DNA of 64,000 bases from an uncultured Bacilli bacterium (GCA_944376605.1 CALWDE010000004.1:38359-102358), one strand, 5' to 3'; positions 47,914-56,190 are shown, counted from the stretch's first letter. Numbers and translations: made by a program. The notes: generated by a model not told the origin, from the sequence alone.

Positions 47914-49442
47914 TATTTCCCCTCCCTTTTGATATCTCCAACTGTTTGGCGACCAGAAATATCGCCTGAGAAGTAAGCACTAGAATAACCAGATAAACGC
48001 ATGCTATAACCTCCCGCAAAACGAAGTCCGCGAACTTTATAATCCTCGTTCATCATTTGTAGACGTGGCATTAAGCCATCCCAATACTGTGATTCATAGC
48101 CATAAATCACTCCTTCTGGATGGAGGCAGTAACGCGCATAAGTCATTGGAGTAGCAATAGAAATTTCTTCAATATGCTCACGGATATGTGCGCCTGTGTC
48201 ACGTTCAAAACGGCTAATCATTTTATCCGCGACATAATTTTTAACTTTTTGATAATTTTCTGGACTTACCTTCCCCCATACATCATCCATATATAAGGTG
48301 GTGAAATACATCATTGAGGTGCCTTTAGGAGAAGCGTCTGGTAAAGCGCGATTTAAACACACAGTAGCCTGAGCATTATTTCCTTCAATGGTTTTCATCA
48401 TTTCATACTGCTTCACGGAATCAGTTGTGTCATAAAGGAAATAGTTATAGTCTTCTACTCCCAAAGTATCAGGATCAGCATCTAGCCCTAAGAACATCGT
48501 GAAGCCTCTACCTGCAAACTTTCTTGCATTTGTCGACTTAATCTCCTCTTCTTTCACGTGGTCCATGAGTTTTCCGTAAACTAGATGTGGCGCGCAGTTT
48601 GCAACAATGTGATGCGTTGCAATCTCTTCCCCATTATCAAGCACAACTCCTTCTACTCCGCCATCTTTTGGGCTTGTAAGAATTTTGACAGCTTCTGTGT
48701 TAAGCAAGATATCTCCACCAAGTTCACGAATTCTTTCCACCATCGCTAAAGAGATTTCATGAGAACGCATCTTTGGTGTGCTTGCTCCGCGCATAATGTA
48801 ACGGTTCACCATGCTTGCGTAGTGAACAAAACTCATATCGTCCAAAGAAGCGCCAAGATAACACCAATAAGCACTTAGAATTCGTCTTGCTTTTAAGGGC
48901 ATCTTTAACGCTTTAAAAACTTCATTCACAGAGTAGGAGCCTGCTCTAACAAAGTTTCCATAATCTCTTACCATGATTTTAGAATCAGCATTCCCGTTTA
49001 CCGAAGAGGTATAAGCTTGAGCAAGACGAACTTCTTCTGCTAAATCGAAGAACTTTCGCATCGAAGTACGGCTTCCAGGAACGTATTTCTCCATCTGATC
49101 AATAAAAGCGTCCACGCCAAAAGGCATTCTTGCATCTAACTTTTCATTTTGGCAAATCACGCGATATGCATCAGGAATTTGAATCCAGTCAATTTTATCT
49201 GCGACCCCAAGTTCTTCAAAAAGAACATGAACGTCCCCTTTGTTATTATCTGGACCATAGTCGTTTAATTCGTGAAGAGAAGCTTCAAACTCAAATCTTC
49301 CCCTCCGGAAACTTGTGGCAAATCCGCCTGGTAAATTGTGCTTTTCTACCAAAAGCGTTTTTGCTCCACCTTGTAGCAAACGAATCGCAGCAACTAGGCC
49401 TCCATTCCCTGCTCCAATGACGACAGCATCATACTTTTTCAT
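47913..49442 (-). CDS. phytoene desaturase/retinol saturase-like FAD oxidoreductase
   Basis: 509 residues. FAD-binding GAGNGGLVAAIRLL at 10-23, VEKHNLPGGFATSFRRG and the C-terminal GLRFAGGYSMRLSGYSSAYFSG, typical of the CrtI/retinol-saturase family. No carotenoid genes are nearby, so a carotene substrate is unlikely. The linked NAD(P)H-ferredoxin reductase suggests it works as a reductase of a lipophilic enone or polyene, perhaps a diet- or host-derived compound. AAAGGAGG lies before the ATG; downstream of the TetR gene by 11 nt. Confidence 0.75.
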   Translation of the reverse strand: MKKYDAVVIGAGNGGLVAAIRLLQGGAKTLLVEKHNLPGGFATSFRRGRFEFEASLHELNDYGPDNNKGDVHVLFEELGVADKIDWIQIPDAYRVICQNEKLDARMPFGVDAFIDQMEKYVPGSRTSMRKFFDLAEEVRLAQAYTSSVNGNADSKIMVRDYGNFVRAGSYSVNEVFKALKMPLKARRILSAYWCYLGASLDDMSFVHYASMVNRYIMRGASTPKMRSHEISLAMVERIRELGGDILLNTEAVKILTSPKDGGVEGVVLDNGEEIATHHIVANCAPHLVYGKLMDHVKEEEIKSTNARKFAGRGFTMFLGLDADPDTLGVEDYNYFLYDTTDSVKQYEMMKTIEGNNAQATVCLNRALPDASPKGTSMMYFTTLYMDDVWGKVSPENYQKVKNYVADKMISRFERDTGAHIREHIEEISIATPMTYARYCLHPEGVIYGYESQYWDGLMPRLQMMNEDYKVRGLRFAGGYSMRLSGYSSAYFSGDISGRQTVGDIKREGK

Positions 49443-49453
49443 GATGACCTCCT

Positions 49454-50008
49454 TTATTTATGTTCAAACCACATGACAAAAGCCCGACAAGCATCTATCA
49501 ACATGTTTCGAATTTCTTCTTCTGCAAAATTTGCTGTCCCTGTTACCATCATGACAGCAATCCCGTGCGAAAATAACCACATATCGCGATATACCAAAAC
49601 AGCCTTTTCCCCTGTTAAATGTTTTTCTTCTTTGATGACTTCTAAAATATAGTTCATCTCCACTTGCTCTTTTACTAAGTCTTTCTTGCCATAATCGCTC
49701 ATAAAAAGGTAACGGAACAAATGTGGCTGCTTTTGCGCAAAATGGATGTAACTTAAGCCTAAAGCTAAATAACGATTATCGCAGTTTATTTCTTCTCTTA
49801 ACGCTTTGCCAAATATCTTTAAGGCCTCTGCAAAGAGCTCACTTTTTAACTCATCCATGGATGAAAAATGTGAAAAGATAGGCTGAGTAGAAGAAGATAA
49901 ATAATCCGCAAGATGTTTTGCCGTTAAATACTCTCCTCCTTGTTCCTCTATCAAAAGAAGAGCGGATTCCAAAATTTGCCTTTTTGTTAATTTTGCTTTA
50001 GGAGGCAT
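49454..50008 (-). CDS. TetR-family regulator
   Basis: 184 residues from the ATG at 50008 (AAAGAG just upstream). The N-terminal HTH is typical: TKRQILESALLLIEEQG, LTAKHLADYLSSSTQPIFSHFSSMDELKSELF. The frame is open to 50056, but that would run through the operator palindrome. It is first in the operon regulator-desaturase-reductase, so it probably represses itself and both enzymes until a small hydrophobic ligand binds. Confidence 0.85.
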   Translation of the reverse strand: MPPKAKLTKRQILESALLLIEEQGGEYLTAKHLADYLSSSTQPIFSHFSSMDELKSELFAEALKIFGKALREEINCDNRYLALGLSYIHFAQKQPHLFRYLFMSDYGKKDLVKEQVEMNYILEVIKEEKHLTGEKAVLVYRDMWLFSHGIAVMMVTGTANFAEEEIRNMLIDACRAFVMWFEHK

Positions 50009-50032
50009 AAATTCTCTTTCCATAATTAATGT

Positions 50033-50052
50033 TATATAACGCGCGTTATATA
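50033..50052. promoter_or_regulatory. perfect 20-bp palindrome, probable TetR operator
   Basis: TATATAACGCGCGTTATATA reads the same on both strands and lies 25 nt upstream of the regulator start. A shorter palindrome GTTATATAAC overlaps its left half. CpG-rich centre in AT-rich surroundings and position over the likely promoter (TTGATA at 50049-50054 on the minus strand) fit an autoregulatory TetR operator. Confidence 0.75.
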
Positions 50053-50132
50053 TCAATACTTTTCTTCTTTAAAAAAGAAAATTTTCTTTTCTATTCTTGC
50101 TATTTTTTCCTTATTTTGGGATATTTTTCTTG

Positions 50133-52094
50133 ATGAAAAGAAAAGAAAACAAAAAATTCATAAAAACAGTTCTCCGTGCTTTCTGCCCTATCTCCTTTTG
50201 CTTTGTCTCATTGCTATCTTTATCTTCTTGTGAATGGATAGAAGGACTATTTCAAGACTCATCACAAAGCAGTGATCATAACTACGATTTCCAAGAAAAT
50301 AATTTAAATGGTTGGGAAAATGTAGACGGATTTAAAACAGGAACAACTTCTGATGATCTTCGAGAATATTATCACATCACTACCCCTTATTATGCTGTTT
50401 CCGATAATGATGAATCTACAATGCAAACAGTGCCTTTTGTGCTCAAAGAAAACGGAAGAATTACCTTCCGTGCGATGGCAAGGGGAGACTACAACGAATT
50501 CGCGAAAGGAAAAATCGAACTTTTCAAAGAAGATGGTACTCTGATTGATCAGCTAGAATTGCAGTATAGCAACCGCTCTGGTGAAGTAACATTTTGCTGC
50601 CGCTATGAAATGGATGCTTCGCGCTATTTAAATACACCATTAAAACTGGTAGTTACCAATTTAGGGGATGGTGAACTTATTGATGGTTTTCTTTATTTTA
50701 CAGAGTTGGTTCTCGACTCAACTTTAGAAGCGAGCAATGGCAATTTAGAATTAGAAGATAGAATTTGGACAAAAGAATATCGCTCTCCTATCGATGAAGG
50801 TTATTTAGACACCTTTCATTATCGGCCAAGTTATATTCCCTTTGATTATTTCCATGAGCTTTTTATGACCGAAAATGGATATACCTTATTTTTAAATAAA
50901 AACGGCAGATTATATGTCACATATAGTGAAGATCTCGTCCATTGGACAGAGCCAGTCTCCTCTTTATATCCACCTAGAAATTATGGCGAGGTCACAAAAA
51001 CAGAGAATGGCTATTATGCCTATTACAATAATCAGGCTGAAGACCAGTTATATCGCGTCTATATTGGTGAAGAGGATCGTTACGAAAGCCAAGAGTTAAT
51101 CGAGAGTCATTTTGAAAGTTATTTCGTTCCTTATTACCTTCCTTCTAGCGAAGAAAATAAGCACTTTTTAATCGGGTCAGGTGGCTCTCTCTACGCGATG
51201 GACAGAAACGCGAACATTACAAAACTTTGTGAACAGAATTATTTTGGAATAGAAAATCCTCATTATTTTTCTATAAAAGATAACGAAGGTTTTACCTTCG
51301 ATATTTCCATGGACGGAGTACAAGAAGAATCTGTTTATTGGACTGGATGTTATTACGTAGCAGGTAATTATGACTCAGAAAACATAACCTTTGAAAGAAT
51401 AGGGGAAAACGGAAAGTCTTACGCCATAGACCATGGATGTCTCCGTTCTCCAATGTTTTTTGAGAAAGATGAAAAAACATACATGATAGGTAATCTTTCT
51501 AATGAATATAACTGCTTTAGCATCCCAGTAGAAGTGGAATTAAAGGAAGACGGACGTATCAAGCAAAAACTATATTCCCCCTTCTATGATCAAATAGAAA
51601 ATTTGTCGACTTTAGACTCCATTTCCGGGGATGGTAGCCGTATAACTTTACCTATCTCGGGAAGTAAGAAGTATCTAAAAGGCACCATTCATACCAGTAA
51701 GCAAAATGGACGCACAGAAGCATGGAGATTAGAAATTCAATCTGGTGACCATGTTTTGCAGTTAGGGGCAAAAAATAATTACGAACTTAATACAACTACT
51801 TTTTCAAGTGACACTGGTGAATATGTTCTTTTAAGTTATCCATGGGAAGAAGAGTATTATGGTTTCTCCAGCGATTATACTGTTGTCGGCGCGGATTTTG
51901 ATAGACCTCTCATAGAAGACGGATTTGATTTTGAAATCGTTGTCGATCATGAAATCATTGAAATTTTCTTAATGGATGGAATGGAGACCTTCCGTTATCA
52001 GTTTAAAAATGAAGGCGAACTTTCTTATCATTTCTATTTAAATAACGGGGTGAGTGTGGATAACCTTCAATGCGGAGATATCATTCCTTTCTAA
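50133..52094 (+). CDS. secreted lipoprotein related to GH32 beta-fructosidases, probable catalytic loss
   Basis: 653 residues from the ATG at 50133, with an LSSC lipobox and Cys33. Residues about 40-200 look like a beta-sandwich. The next part follows the GH32 order: FHYRP then ENGYTLFL, YVTYSEDLVHW (GH32 SxDLVHW), and IENPHYF, with Glu374 at the acid/base position of ECPDLF. The C-terminal sandwich has VVDHEIIEIFLMDG, matching VDRSSIEIFxNDG. The nucleophile motif WMNDPNG is not present; aligned text is YIPFDYFHEL, with Tyr239 where Asp should be. It may bind fructan or another sugar without cleaving it, or act by a changed mechanism. Confidence 0.6.
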   Translation: MKRKENKKFIKTVLRAFCPISFCFVSLLSLSSCEWIEGLFQDSSQSSDHNYDFQENNLNGWENVDGFKTGTTSDDLREYYHITTPYYAVSDNDESTMQTVPFVLKENGRITFRAMARGDYNEFAKGKIELFKEDGTLIDQLELQYSNRSGEVTFCCRYEMDASRYLNTPLKLVVTNLGDGELIDGFLYFTELVLDSTLEASNGNLELEDRIWTKEYRSPIDEGYLDTFHYRPSYIPFDYFHELFMTENGYTLFLNKNGRLYVTYSEDLVHWTEPVSSLYPPRNYGEVTKTENGYYAYYNNQAEDQLYRVYIGEEDRYESQELIESHFESYFVPYYLPSSEENKHFLIGSGGSLYAMDRNANITKLCEQNYFGIENPHYFSIKDNEGFTFDISMDGVQEESVYWTGCYYVAGNYDSENITFERIGENGKSYAIDHGCLRSPMFFEKDEKTYMIGNLSNEYNCFSIPVEVELKEDGRIKQKLYSPFYDQIENLSTLDSISGDGSRITLPISGSKKYLKGTIHTSKQNGRTEAWRLEIQSGDHVLQLGAKNNYELNTTTFSSDTGEYVLLSYPWEEEYYGFSSDYTVVGADFDRPLIEDGFDFEIVVDHEIIEIFLMDGMETFRYQFKNEGELSYHFYLNNGVSVDNLQCGDIIPF

Positions 52095-52100
52095 TAAAAA

Positions 52101-52117
52101 ACCCGCAATAGGCGGGT
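52101..52117 (-). terminator. intrinsic terminator reading leftward
   Basis: ACCCGC/GCGGGT stem with a 5-nt loop. The T-run is on the minus strand, so it ended a leftward gene now decayed at 52134-52275 and not the GH32-like gene. The other relic copy (near 55841) keeps only half of this stem. Confidence 0.6.
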
Positions 52118-52133
52118 AAAACTTTCGTTTTTC

Positions 52134-52275
52134 CTAATTAGGGAAGAAAGCATTCACACTAATATCAAGATAATTGAGACCTTGTTCCCCTGCGCATTTG
52201 AAGGCTTGACGATCTTTCATAATCTGTCCTAAATAGTTTCATTAGAAACTAATTTCTTCTTCCGCAAACTTTTTT
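52134..52275 (-). pseudogene. relic A: internally deleted copy of an unknown gene
   Basis: On the minus strand the last codons read QGLNYLDISVNAFFPN and stop. About 90 nt earlier is FAEEEISF followed by stop codons. The same two blocks occur in the same order at 55861-56190, where about 240 nt more lie between them. The shared 3' block differs at only two or three of about 40 bases. Parent gene not recognised. Confidence 0.55.
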
Positions 52276-52391
52276 AGTGCCAAAAACAAGCAGAAAAGTT
52301 CCAAAGAAAAAAGGTTAGATTATGAAGCACAACCTAACCTCAATTTTCAAAGAAAGCAACTTACCTAATTGCAACAGATCTACTGCCTAAG
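52276..52391. other. AT-rich spacer downstream of the maturase gene
   Basis: No gene or clear hairpin terminator. It holds a weak repeat of GGTTAGATTATG/GGTTGTGCTTCA-type sequence (aaccta on both sides of 52325), which could form a short stem after the maturase gene. Confidence 0.25.
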
Positions 52392-53489
52392 TTATAAATT
52401 CTCTTGTATTAATTTAATACTTCTTAATAATGCCTGCTCTCTCACTTTCGTTAGATGTAATTGTCCTTTTTCCCATTGTAGCGCACGGAAATAAGATCTA
52501 GCTTTTATGATTATTTTCGTTAATTCACAAAGATTGGGGTCCTTAGAATAGATATTTCCTGTAGCCATATAATTAGAACCAAAACATGTCGGACAAGCTT
52601 CTAAAATAGGACAAGTTTGGCATTTTTTATCAAACCGCTCTATAGGTATTTCATCTTCAACGTTTAATTCGCCATATTTGATAGGCTTTCTATTAGTATC
52701 ACTCAAAGGCATAAAAAATTGGCATGGATATGCCTCGCCATTAACATAAAAAGTTTTCATGTGTGTTCCTGTGCCACACCATTTTTTAATTTTGTTTGTT
52801 TTGCGCTCAAACCCTAAATGCTCAATAGGAAAATTAAGCATAGAACATGGCTTTATGTTTGGATTTGCAATATAAAAATCAATGAGTTTCTTGAGCTCGC
52901 GCTCTAGGATGATTTTATTCTCTTCAGAAGACCAATCGATGCCAAAAGCTAAATTACAATTAATGCCAAAACCTAGTTTGTGCAAATAAATTACACCTTC
53001 ACTAAGCATTGGAAGTGTTTCCTTTGATATGGTCATTTTGACAGATTGATTTGGGTAAGTTTGCAAGAAAAAATTTAGGTCAATTAAATCAAAAGAATCA
53101 CTCCTGTTAAGGTCTTGCATTTGCTTAGTGCCATCAATACTTAAACCACATATCAATTTTTTATGTTTTTTAAGCCATTCTTGAACTTCCGCGTGAATTA
53201 AAGTTCCGTTTGTGGTCACAAATATAATCCAATTTTTTGCTTTGTAATACGTATCTAAATAGTCGTAAATTTTAGTAATTAAATCAAACTCCAAAAATGG
53301 TTCCCCACCAAAAAGTTCAATATATATTATTTTATCGTCTATTTTATCTAATTCGCTTTTTAAAATATCGCGTGCTAACTCAAAACTAAGATGCTTGGAA
53401 TTTTTATTGCATTCATAGCAATACGTACATCTCAAATTACATGAACCAGTAAGAGTTAATGTTATTGAGCGGTCGCCAGTATCATTCAT
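52392..53489 (-). CDS. radical SAM/SPASM peptide maturase
   Basis: 365 residues from the ATG at 53489. Radical SAM cluster site CNLRCTYC at residues 17-24, GGEPFLEFD for SAM binding, and FVTTNGT. The C-terminal SPASM domain is complete: WCGTG...YVNGEAYPC (C-x12-G-x4-C), then CQTCPILEACPTC and a last Cys in NLCELTK, enough for two auxiliary 4Fe-4S clusters. This architecture installs thioether or carbon links in ribosomal peptides. It starts 5 nt after the stop of the Cys-rich precursor on the same strand, so that peptide is almost surely its substrate. No peptidase or exporter gene follows. Confidence 0.88.
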   Translation of the reverse strand: MNDTGDRSITLTLTGSCNLRCTYCYECNKNSKHLSFELARDILKSELDKIDDKIIYIELFGGEPFLEFDLITKIYDYLDTYYKAKNWIIFVTTNGTLIHAEVQEWLKKHKKLICGLSIDGTKQMQDLNRSDSFDLIDLNFFLQTYPNQSVKMTISKETLPMLSEGVIYLHKLGFGINCNLAFGIDWSSEENKIILERELKKLIDFYIANPNIKPCSMLNFPIEHLGFERKTNKIKKWCGTGTHMKTFYVNGEAYPCQFFMPLSDTNRKPIKYGELNVEDEIPIERFDKKCQTCPILEACPTCFGSNYMATGNIYSKDPNLCELTKIIIKARSYFRALQWEKGQLHLTKVREQALLRSIKLIQENL

Positions 53490-53494
53490 TTTTT

Positions 53495-53734
53495 CTAATT
53501 TCCGTAGCAACCAGCAGAACAATTCGAATCACAAGAAACTTCGCAATCATCACGGCAAGTAGCAGAGCATCCGCCATCGCATCCATTATTACAGGATGAG
53601 CTACATCCATCCGCGACTCCACCCGAGCATAAAATACAGGAGTAATTGACGTCACCAGCAGAGGCAAGCACCAATTTTTCTGAACTGATAGAACTGATAA
53701 TTTTCTTTAGTAAATTTTCGTCTAAATTAAACAT
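53495..53734 (-). CDS. CX3-repeat RiPP precursor peptide
   Basis: 79 residues. A leader of about 30 residues (MFNLDENLLKKIISSISSEK, then LVLASAG) has a charged helix and no double-Gly cut site. The core has 11 Cys at 33, 36, 44, 48, 52, 56, 60, 64, 68, 72 and 76. The nine from 44 to 76 are spaced exactly four apart, with Gly, Ser, Asn and Asp between them, and the end is CYGN. AGAGGGAG gives a strong SD. Regular CXXX repeats next to a radical SAM/SPASM enzyme are the mark of CXXX-repeat targets and of sacti/ranthipeptides. Product likely carries several thioether bridges; activity unknown. Confidence 0.85.
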   Translation of the reverse strand: MFNLDENLLKKIISSISSEKLVLASAGDVNYSCILCSGGVADGCSSSCNNGCDGGCSATCRDDCEVSCDSNCSAGCYGN

Positions 53735-53763
53735 AATTACTCCCTCTTTTTTAAGAATACTTC

Positions 53764-53769
53764 ATTATA
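53764..53769 (-). promoter_or_regulatory. -10 box of the RiPP operon
   Basis: Perfect TATAAT on the minus strand, 29 nt upstream of the precursor ATG; start of transcription would be near 53757. No good -35 at 17 nt, so an activator may help. The rest of 53770-53906 is AT-rich with no gene. Confidence 0.5.
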
Positions 53770-53906
53770 CCTAGTAAATTTGATACATATTTCTACAATT
53801 AGATTACTACTGCTTATTTTTCTTTTATACAGATAAGATTAAACGTTTGCATAAGAACAATGCGCTAAAACTCGTATAAACATGAGAATTATTGCTATTT
53901 GACCAC

Positions 53907-55238
53907 TTACCAATCGAGCGAATTCCCATCGGTTAAAAAGTCTAATAAGTTCATTCTTAAAAAGCCTTCTTTTGTATAAAAAGGTTTGGAATCATTTTTG
54001 ACAAGAATGACCTTTTTAAAAGAATCATTAATTTTTCTTAATGGACGATATTCTTGGTCCTTTTTCTCCTCATTATTTATTTCTAACGCTACTTGTATGT
54101 AATATGCCTTACTTCCTTTTGTTGCAACAAAATCTACCTCTGCGTCACTTTGAGCATAGATAGGCTTATTGTATTTATCTAATCTATCTGTCTTAACGGA
54201 AAATCGAACTACACCAACATCAACATTAAACCCACGATATCTTAATTCGTTATAAACTAAATTTTCGATTAAATCAGTCTCATCAACATCTCTGAAATTT
54301 AAGATTGCATTCCGAATTCCTATGTCTTCAAAATACACTTTATAAGGTGTGCCAATATAACCTCTACCCTTTATATCAAACCTTAAAACTTTGTTTAATA
54401 AATAGGATTCTTCAAACCATTTGATATAGTCGGCAATAGTGTCGTCAATGGTATTTAGGTGATAACTACTTTTAAATGTATTTTCTATTCTAGTAGGATT
54501 GATCAGAGTAGAAATCATAGAAGCAATCACTCTTAAAGTTTCTTCAAGATTATTCTTATTTGCGGTAGGGTGCCTATCTTCTAAATCCTTAACGTAGGTT
54601 TCTTTTACGATTGAAATAGCTTGAATTGCTTTGTTCTCGTCACTAGATTGCAATTGAACTAATGGGATGCCACCATAACGAATGTATTCATCGAAGGCAT
54701 CTCGCTTATCCATGTTTGATCCTAGTAAATACTCCTGAAAAGATAATGGTAATAAATGAATTCTGTATCCTCTTCCACCAAATTCGGTATCCACTTCACT
54801 AGAAAGAAATCTTGAGTTGCTTCCTGTCACAAAAACATCAAAATTATCCCTATATAAAAATGAATTTAAAACTCTTACAAAGTTTTCAAGATTCTGGATT
54901 TCATCGAGTAAAAGAAAGTAGTAACCATCCTCTTTAGTATTATCGTCAATGTATGACAAAAACTTTCTGCTATTCACCAAGTATTGGCCAAAAACTTTTT
55001 TAGTAGTTGGCTGACTAGGTAAATAAGAATCGAGTTTCATGATGTCCTTTTCATTATCAAAAGCAAATCGAATGATGTGCTTGGAATTGATGCCTCTTTC
55101 TTTCACCAAATAATTGTAGAAAATGGTATTTAACAAAAAAGACTTTCCGCATCTTCTAATACCTGTAATCACTTTGACCAATTTATTATTTTGACACTCG
55201 ATTAACTTATTTAAATATGTTTCTCTTTTAAACATCAT
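53907..55238 (-). CDS. AAA+ ATPase with DUF4143 domain
   Basis: 443 residues. Walker A GIRRCGKSFLL at about 26-36, Walker B YFLLLDEIQNLENF, sensor TGSNSRFL, and a C-terminal DUF4143 part with a nuclease-like region: ENLVYNELRYRGFNVDVGVV, AEVDFVATKGSKAYYIQVA (E-x-D...Q-x-A). This family is widespread in gut bacteria and archaea, often in mobile or variable regions, with unclear function. Two ATGs are adjacent; the second (55235) has the better distance from the AGGAG. It has its own TATAAT (55278-55283), so it is not part of the RiPP operon. Confidence 0.85.
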   Translation of the reverse strand: MMFKRETYLNKLIECQNNKLVKVITGIRRCGKSFLLNTIFYNYLVKERGINSKHIIRFAFDNEKDIMKLDSYLPSQPTTKKVFGQYLVNSRKFLSYIDDNTKEDGYYFLLLDEIQNLENFVRVLNSFLYRDNFDVFVTGSNSRFLSSEVDTEFGGRGYRIHLLPLSFQEYLLGSNMDKRDAFDEYIRYGGIPLVQLQSSDENKAIQAISIVKETYVKDLEDRHPTANKNNLEETLRVIASMISTLINPTRIENTFKSSYHLNTIDDTIADYIKWFEESYLLNKVLRFDIKGRGYIGTPYKVYFEDIGIRNAILNFRDVDETDLIENLVYNELRYRGFNVDVGVVRFSVKTDRLDKYNKPIYAQSDAEVDFVATKGSKAYYIQVALEINNEEKKDQEYRPLRKINDSFKKVILVKNDSKPFYTKEGFLRMNLLDFLTDGNSLDW

Positions 55239-55243
55239 ATCTC

Positions 55244-55346
55244 CTTTTTTCTAAGAACTGAGGATTTTATCGATATCATTATAGCTGATTTTTTCATATA
55301 AAAAATTAATTTATCGATTTTTTCCTAAGAACTTTGAATTTTATCG
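55244..55346. repeat. two direct copies of a ~28-bp motif upstream of the DUF4143 ATPase
   Basis: TTTTTTCTAAGAACTGAGGATTTTATCGA near 55246-55273 recurs as TTTTTTCCTAAGAACTTTGAATTTTATCGA near 55318-55346. The first copy carries the SD side of the ATPase leader, and the TATAAT of that gene lies between the copies. It may be a duplicated regulatory element. Confidence 0.45.
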
Positions 55347-55562
55347 AGTTGCTAGTTTCCAAACTCAACGCAACAGAATGATTATTTTTATTCTTTAACA
55401 ACTTTTTTATGCATTCTTTGCTTTCTAACTAGAAAGGAATACATAAAAAGTAAAGAAAAAAGTAACGCGGCTATAGGCTATTAGGGTTTTGGTGCAATAA
55501 GTTTGCTACCTAATATTTATCTAATATTTTCCAATGATTTGGTTTTGTAAAAAGTGATCAGT
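55347..55562. other. gene-free AT-rich stretch
   Basis: About 215 bp without a plausible frame. A loose inverted repeat (TTCTTTGCTTTCT/GAAAGGAAT) lies near 55415-55440. Nothing else seen. Confidence 0.3.
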
Positions 55563-55726
55563 TTAAATTCTTCTATATTTAGCCAAATCTTCAGTAACAA
55601 TGATTGTTACTTTATTTGAATCATCAATAACGTCTTTAACCTTTACTTCTGCTGAGACTTTTTATAAGTAACAGTTCTGTCCTTTAGAGAATTATTAGAA
55701 ACATTGATTTTAAGTTTGCGTTTCAT
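55563..55726 (-). pseudogene. frameshifted small gene
   Basis: On the minus strand MKRKLKINVSNNSLKDRTVTYK leads into a stop, while another frame continues as VSAEVKVKDVIDDSNKVTIIV and ends TEDLAKYRRI. One or two indels would join them into a protein of about 54 residues. Pattern of alternate polar and hydrophobic residues in both parts supports a once-real gene. Not recognised. The first fragment is quoted here without its last residue to keep it short. Confidence 0.4.
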
Positions 55727-55783
55727 AAAACTTCTTGTTATCCCATTAAGTTGCTACTCGGCGTAAATTTTAAAAGTGCCTAT

Positions 55784-55840
55784 TTATTGAACTGCAGCTC
55801 AAATCCTGAACCAACCAGAAGGAGCGGTACAGTTCAATAA
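55784..55840. repeat. 11-bp perfect inverted repeat
   Basis: TTATTGAACTG at 55784-55794 pairs with CAGTTCAATAA at 55830-55840, with a 35-nt loop. It abuts the GCGGGTAAAAC block that is also beside relic A. It may be an altered terminator of relic B or an end left by a mobile element. Confidence 0.4.
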
Positions 55841-55860
55841 GCGGGTAAAACTTTTGGTGT

Positions 55861-56190
55861 TTAATTCGCGAAGAAAGCATTCGCACTAATATCAAGATAA
55901 TTAAGACCCTGATAATCTTCATAATGCGATAAATTCTTCCATTGAGGAACACTTTTTTGCAATCATTTTTAACCTCTTGATATAAGCAATTTTTGTCCTT
56001 ACATCTTCAAGAGTTTCTGGGACATAGTGGCCAAAGAAGATTACCTCCCAAAACAAAATATTCTTTAACCGAATTAGGAGAAACCTTAAAACCCGTAATC
56101 ACTTCCTTAAAAACTGGGGAGAATACTCAAAAGAATATCTTTCCTATAAATAGTTTCATTTGAAACTAATTTCGCCTTCAGTAAACTCTC
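55861..56190 (-). pseudogene. relic B: longer decayed copy of the same unknown gene
   Basis: Read leftward across frames: FTEGEISF, a stop, NETIYRKDILLSIL, a frameshift, VFKEVITGFKVSPNSVKEYF, VLGGN, a frameshift, VPETLEDVRTKIAYIKRLK, MIAKKCSSMEEFIAL, then WKNLSHYEDYQ and GLNYLDISANAFFAN with the stop at 55861. Several stops and shifts break it. It shares both end blocks with relic A, in the same orientation. The parent protein was at least 110 residues; I do not recognise it. Confidence 0.55.

Noticed and set aside
52101..52117. terminator for the GH32-like gene
   Set aside because: There is no T-run on the plus strand; the T-run is on the minus side, so it belongs to the relic gene.
53495..53734. 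metallothionein or random Cys-rich frame
   Set aside because: Exact four-residue spacing, a strong SD and a radical SAM maturase 5 nt away favour a RiPP precursor, though metal binding is not excluded.
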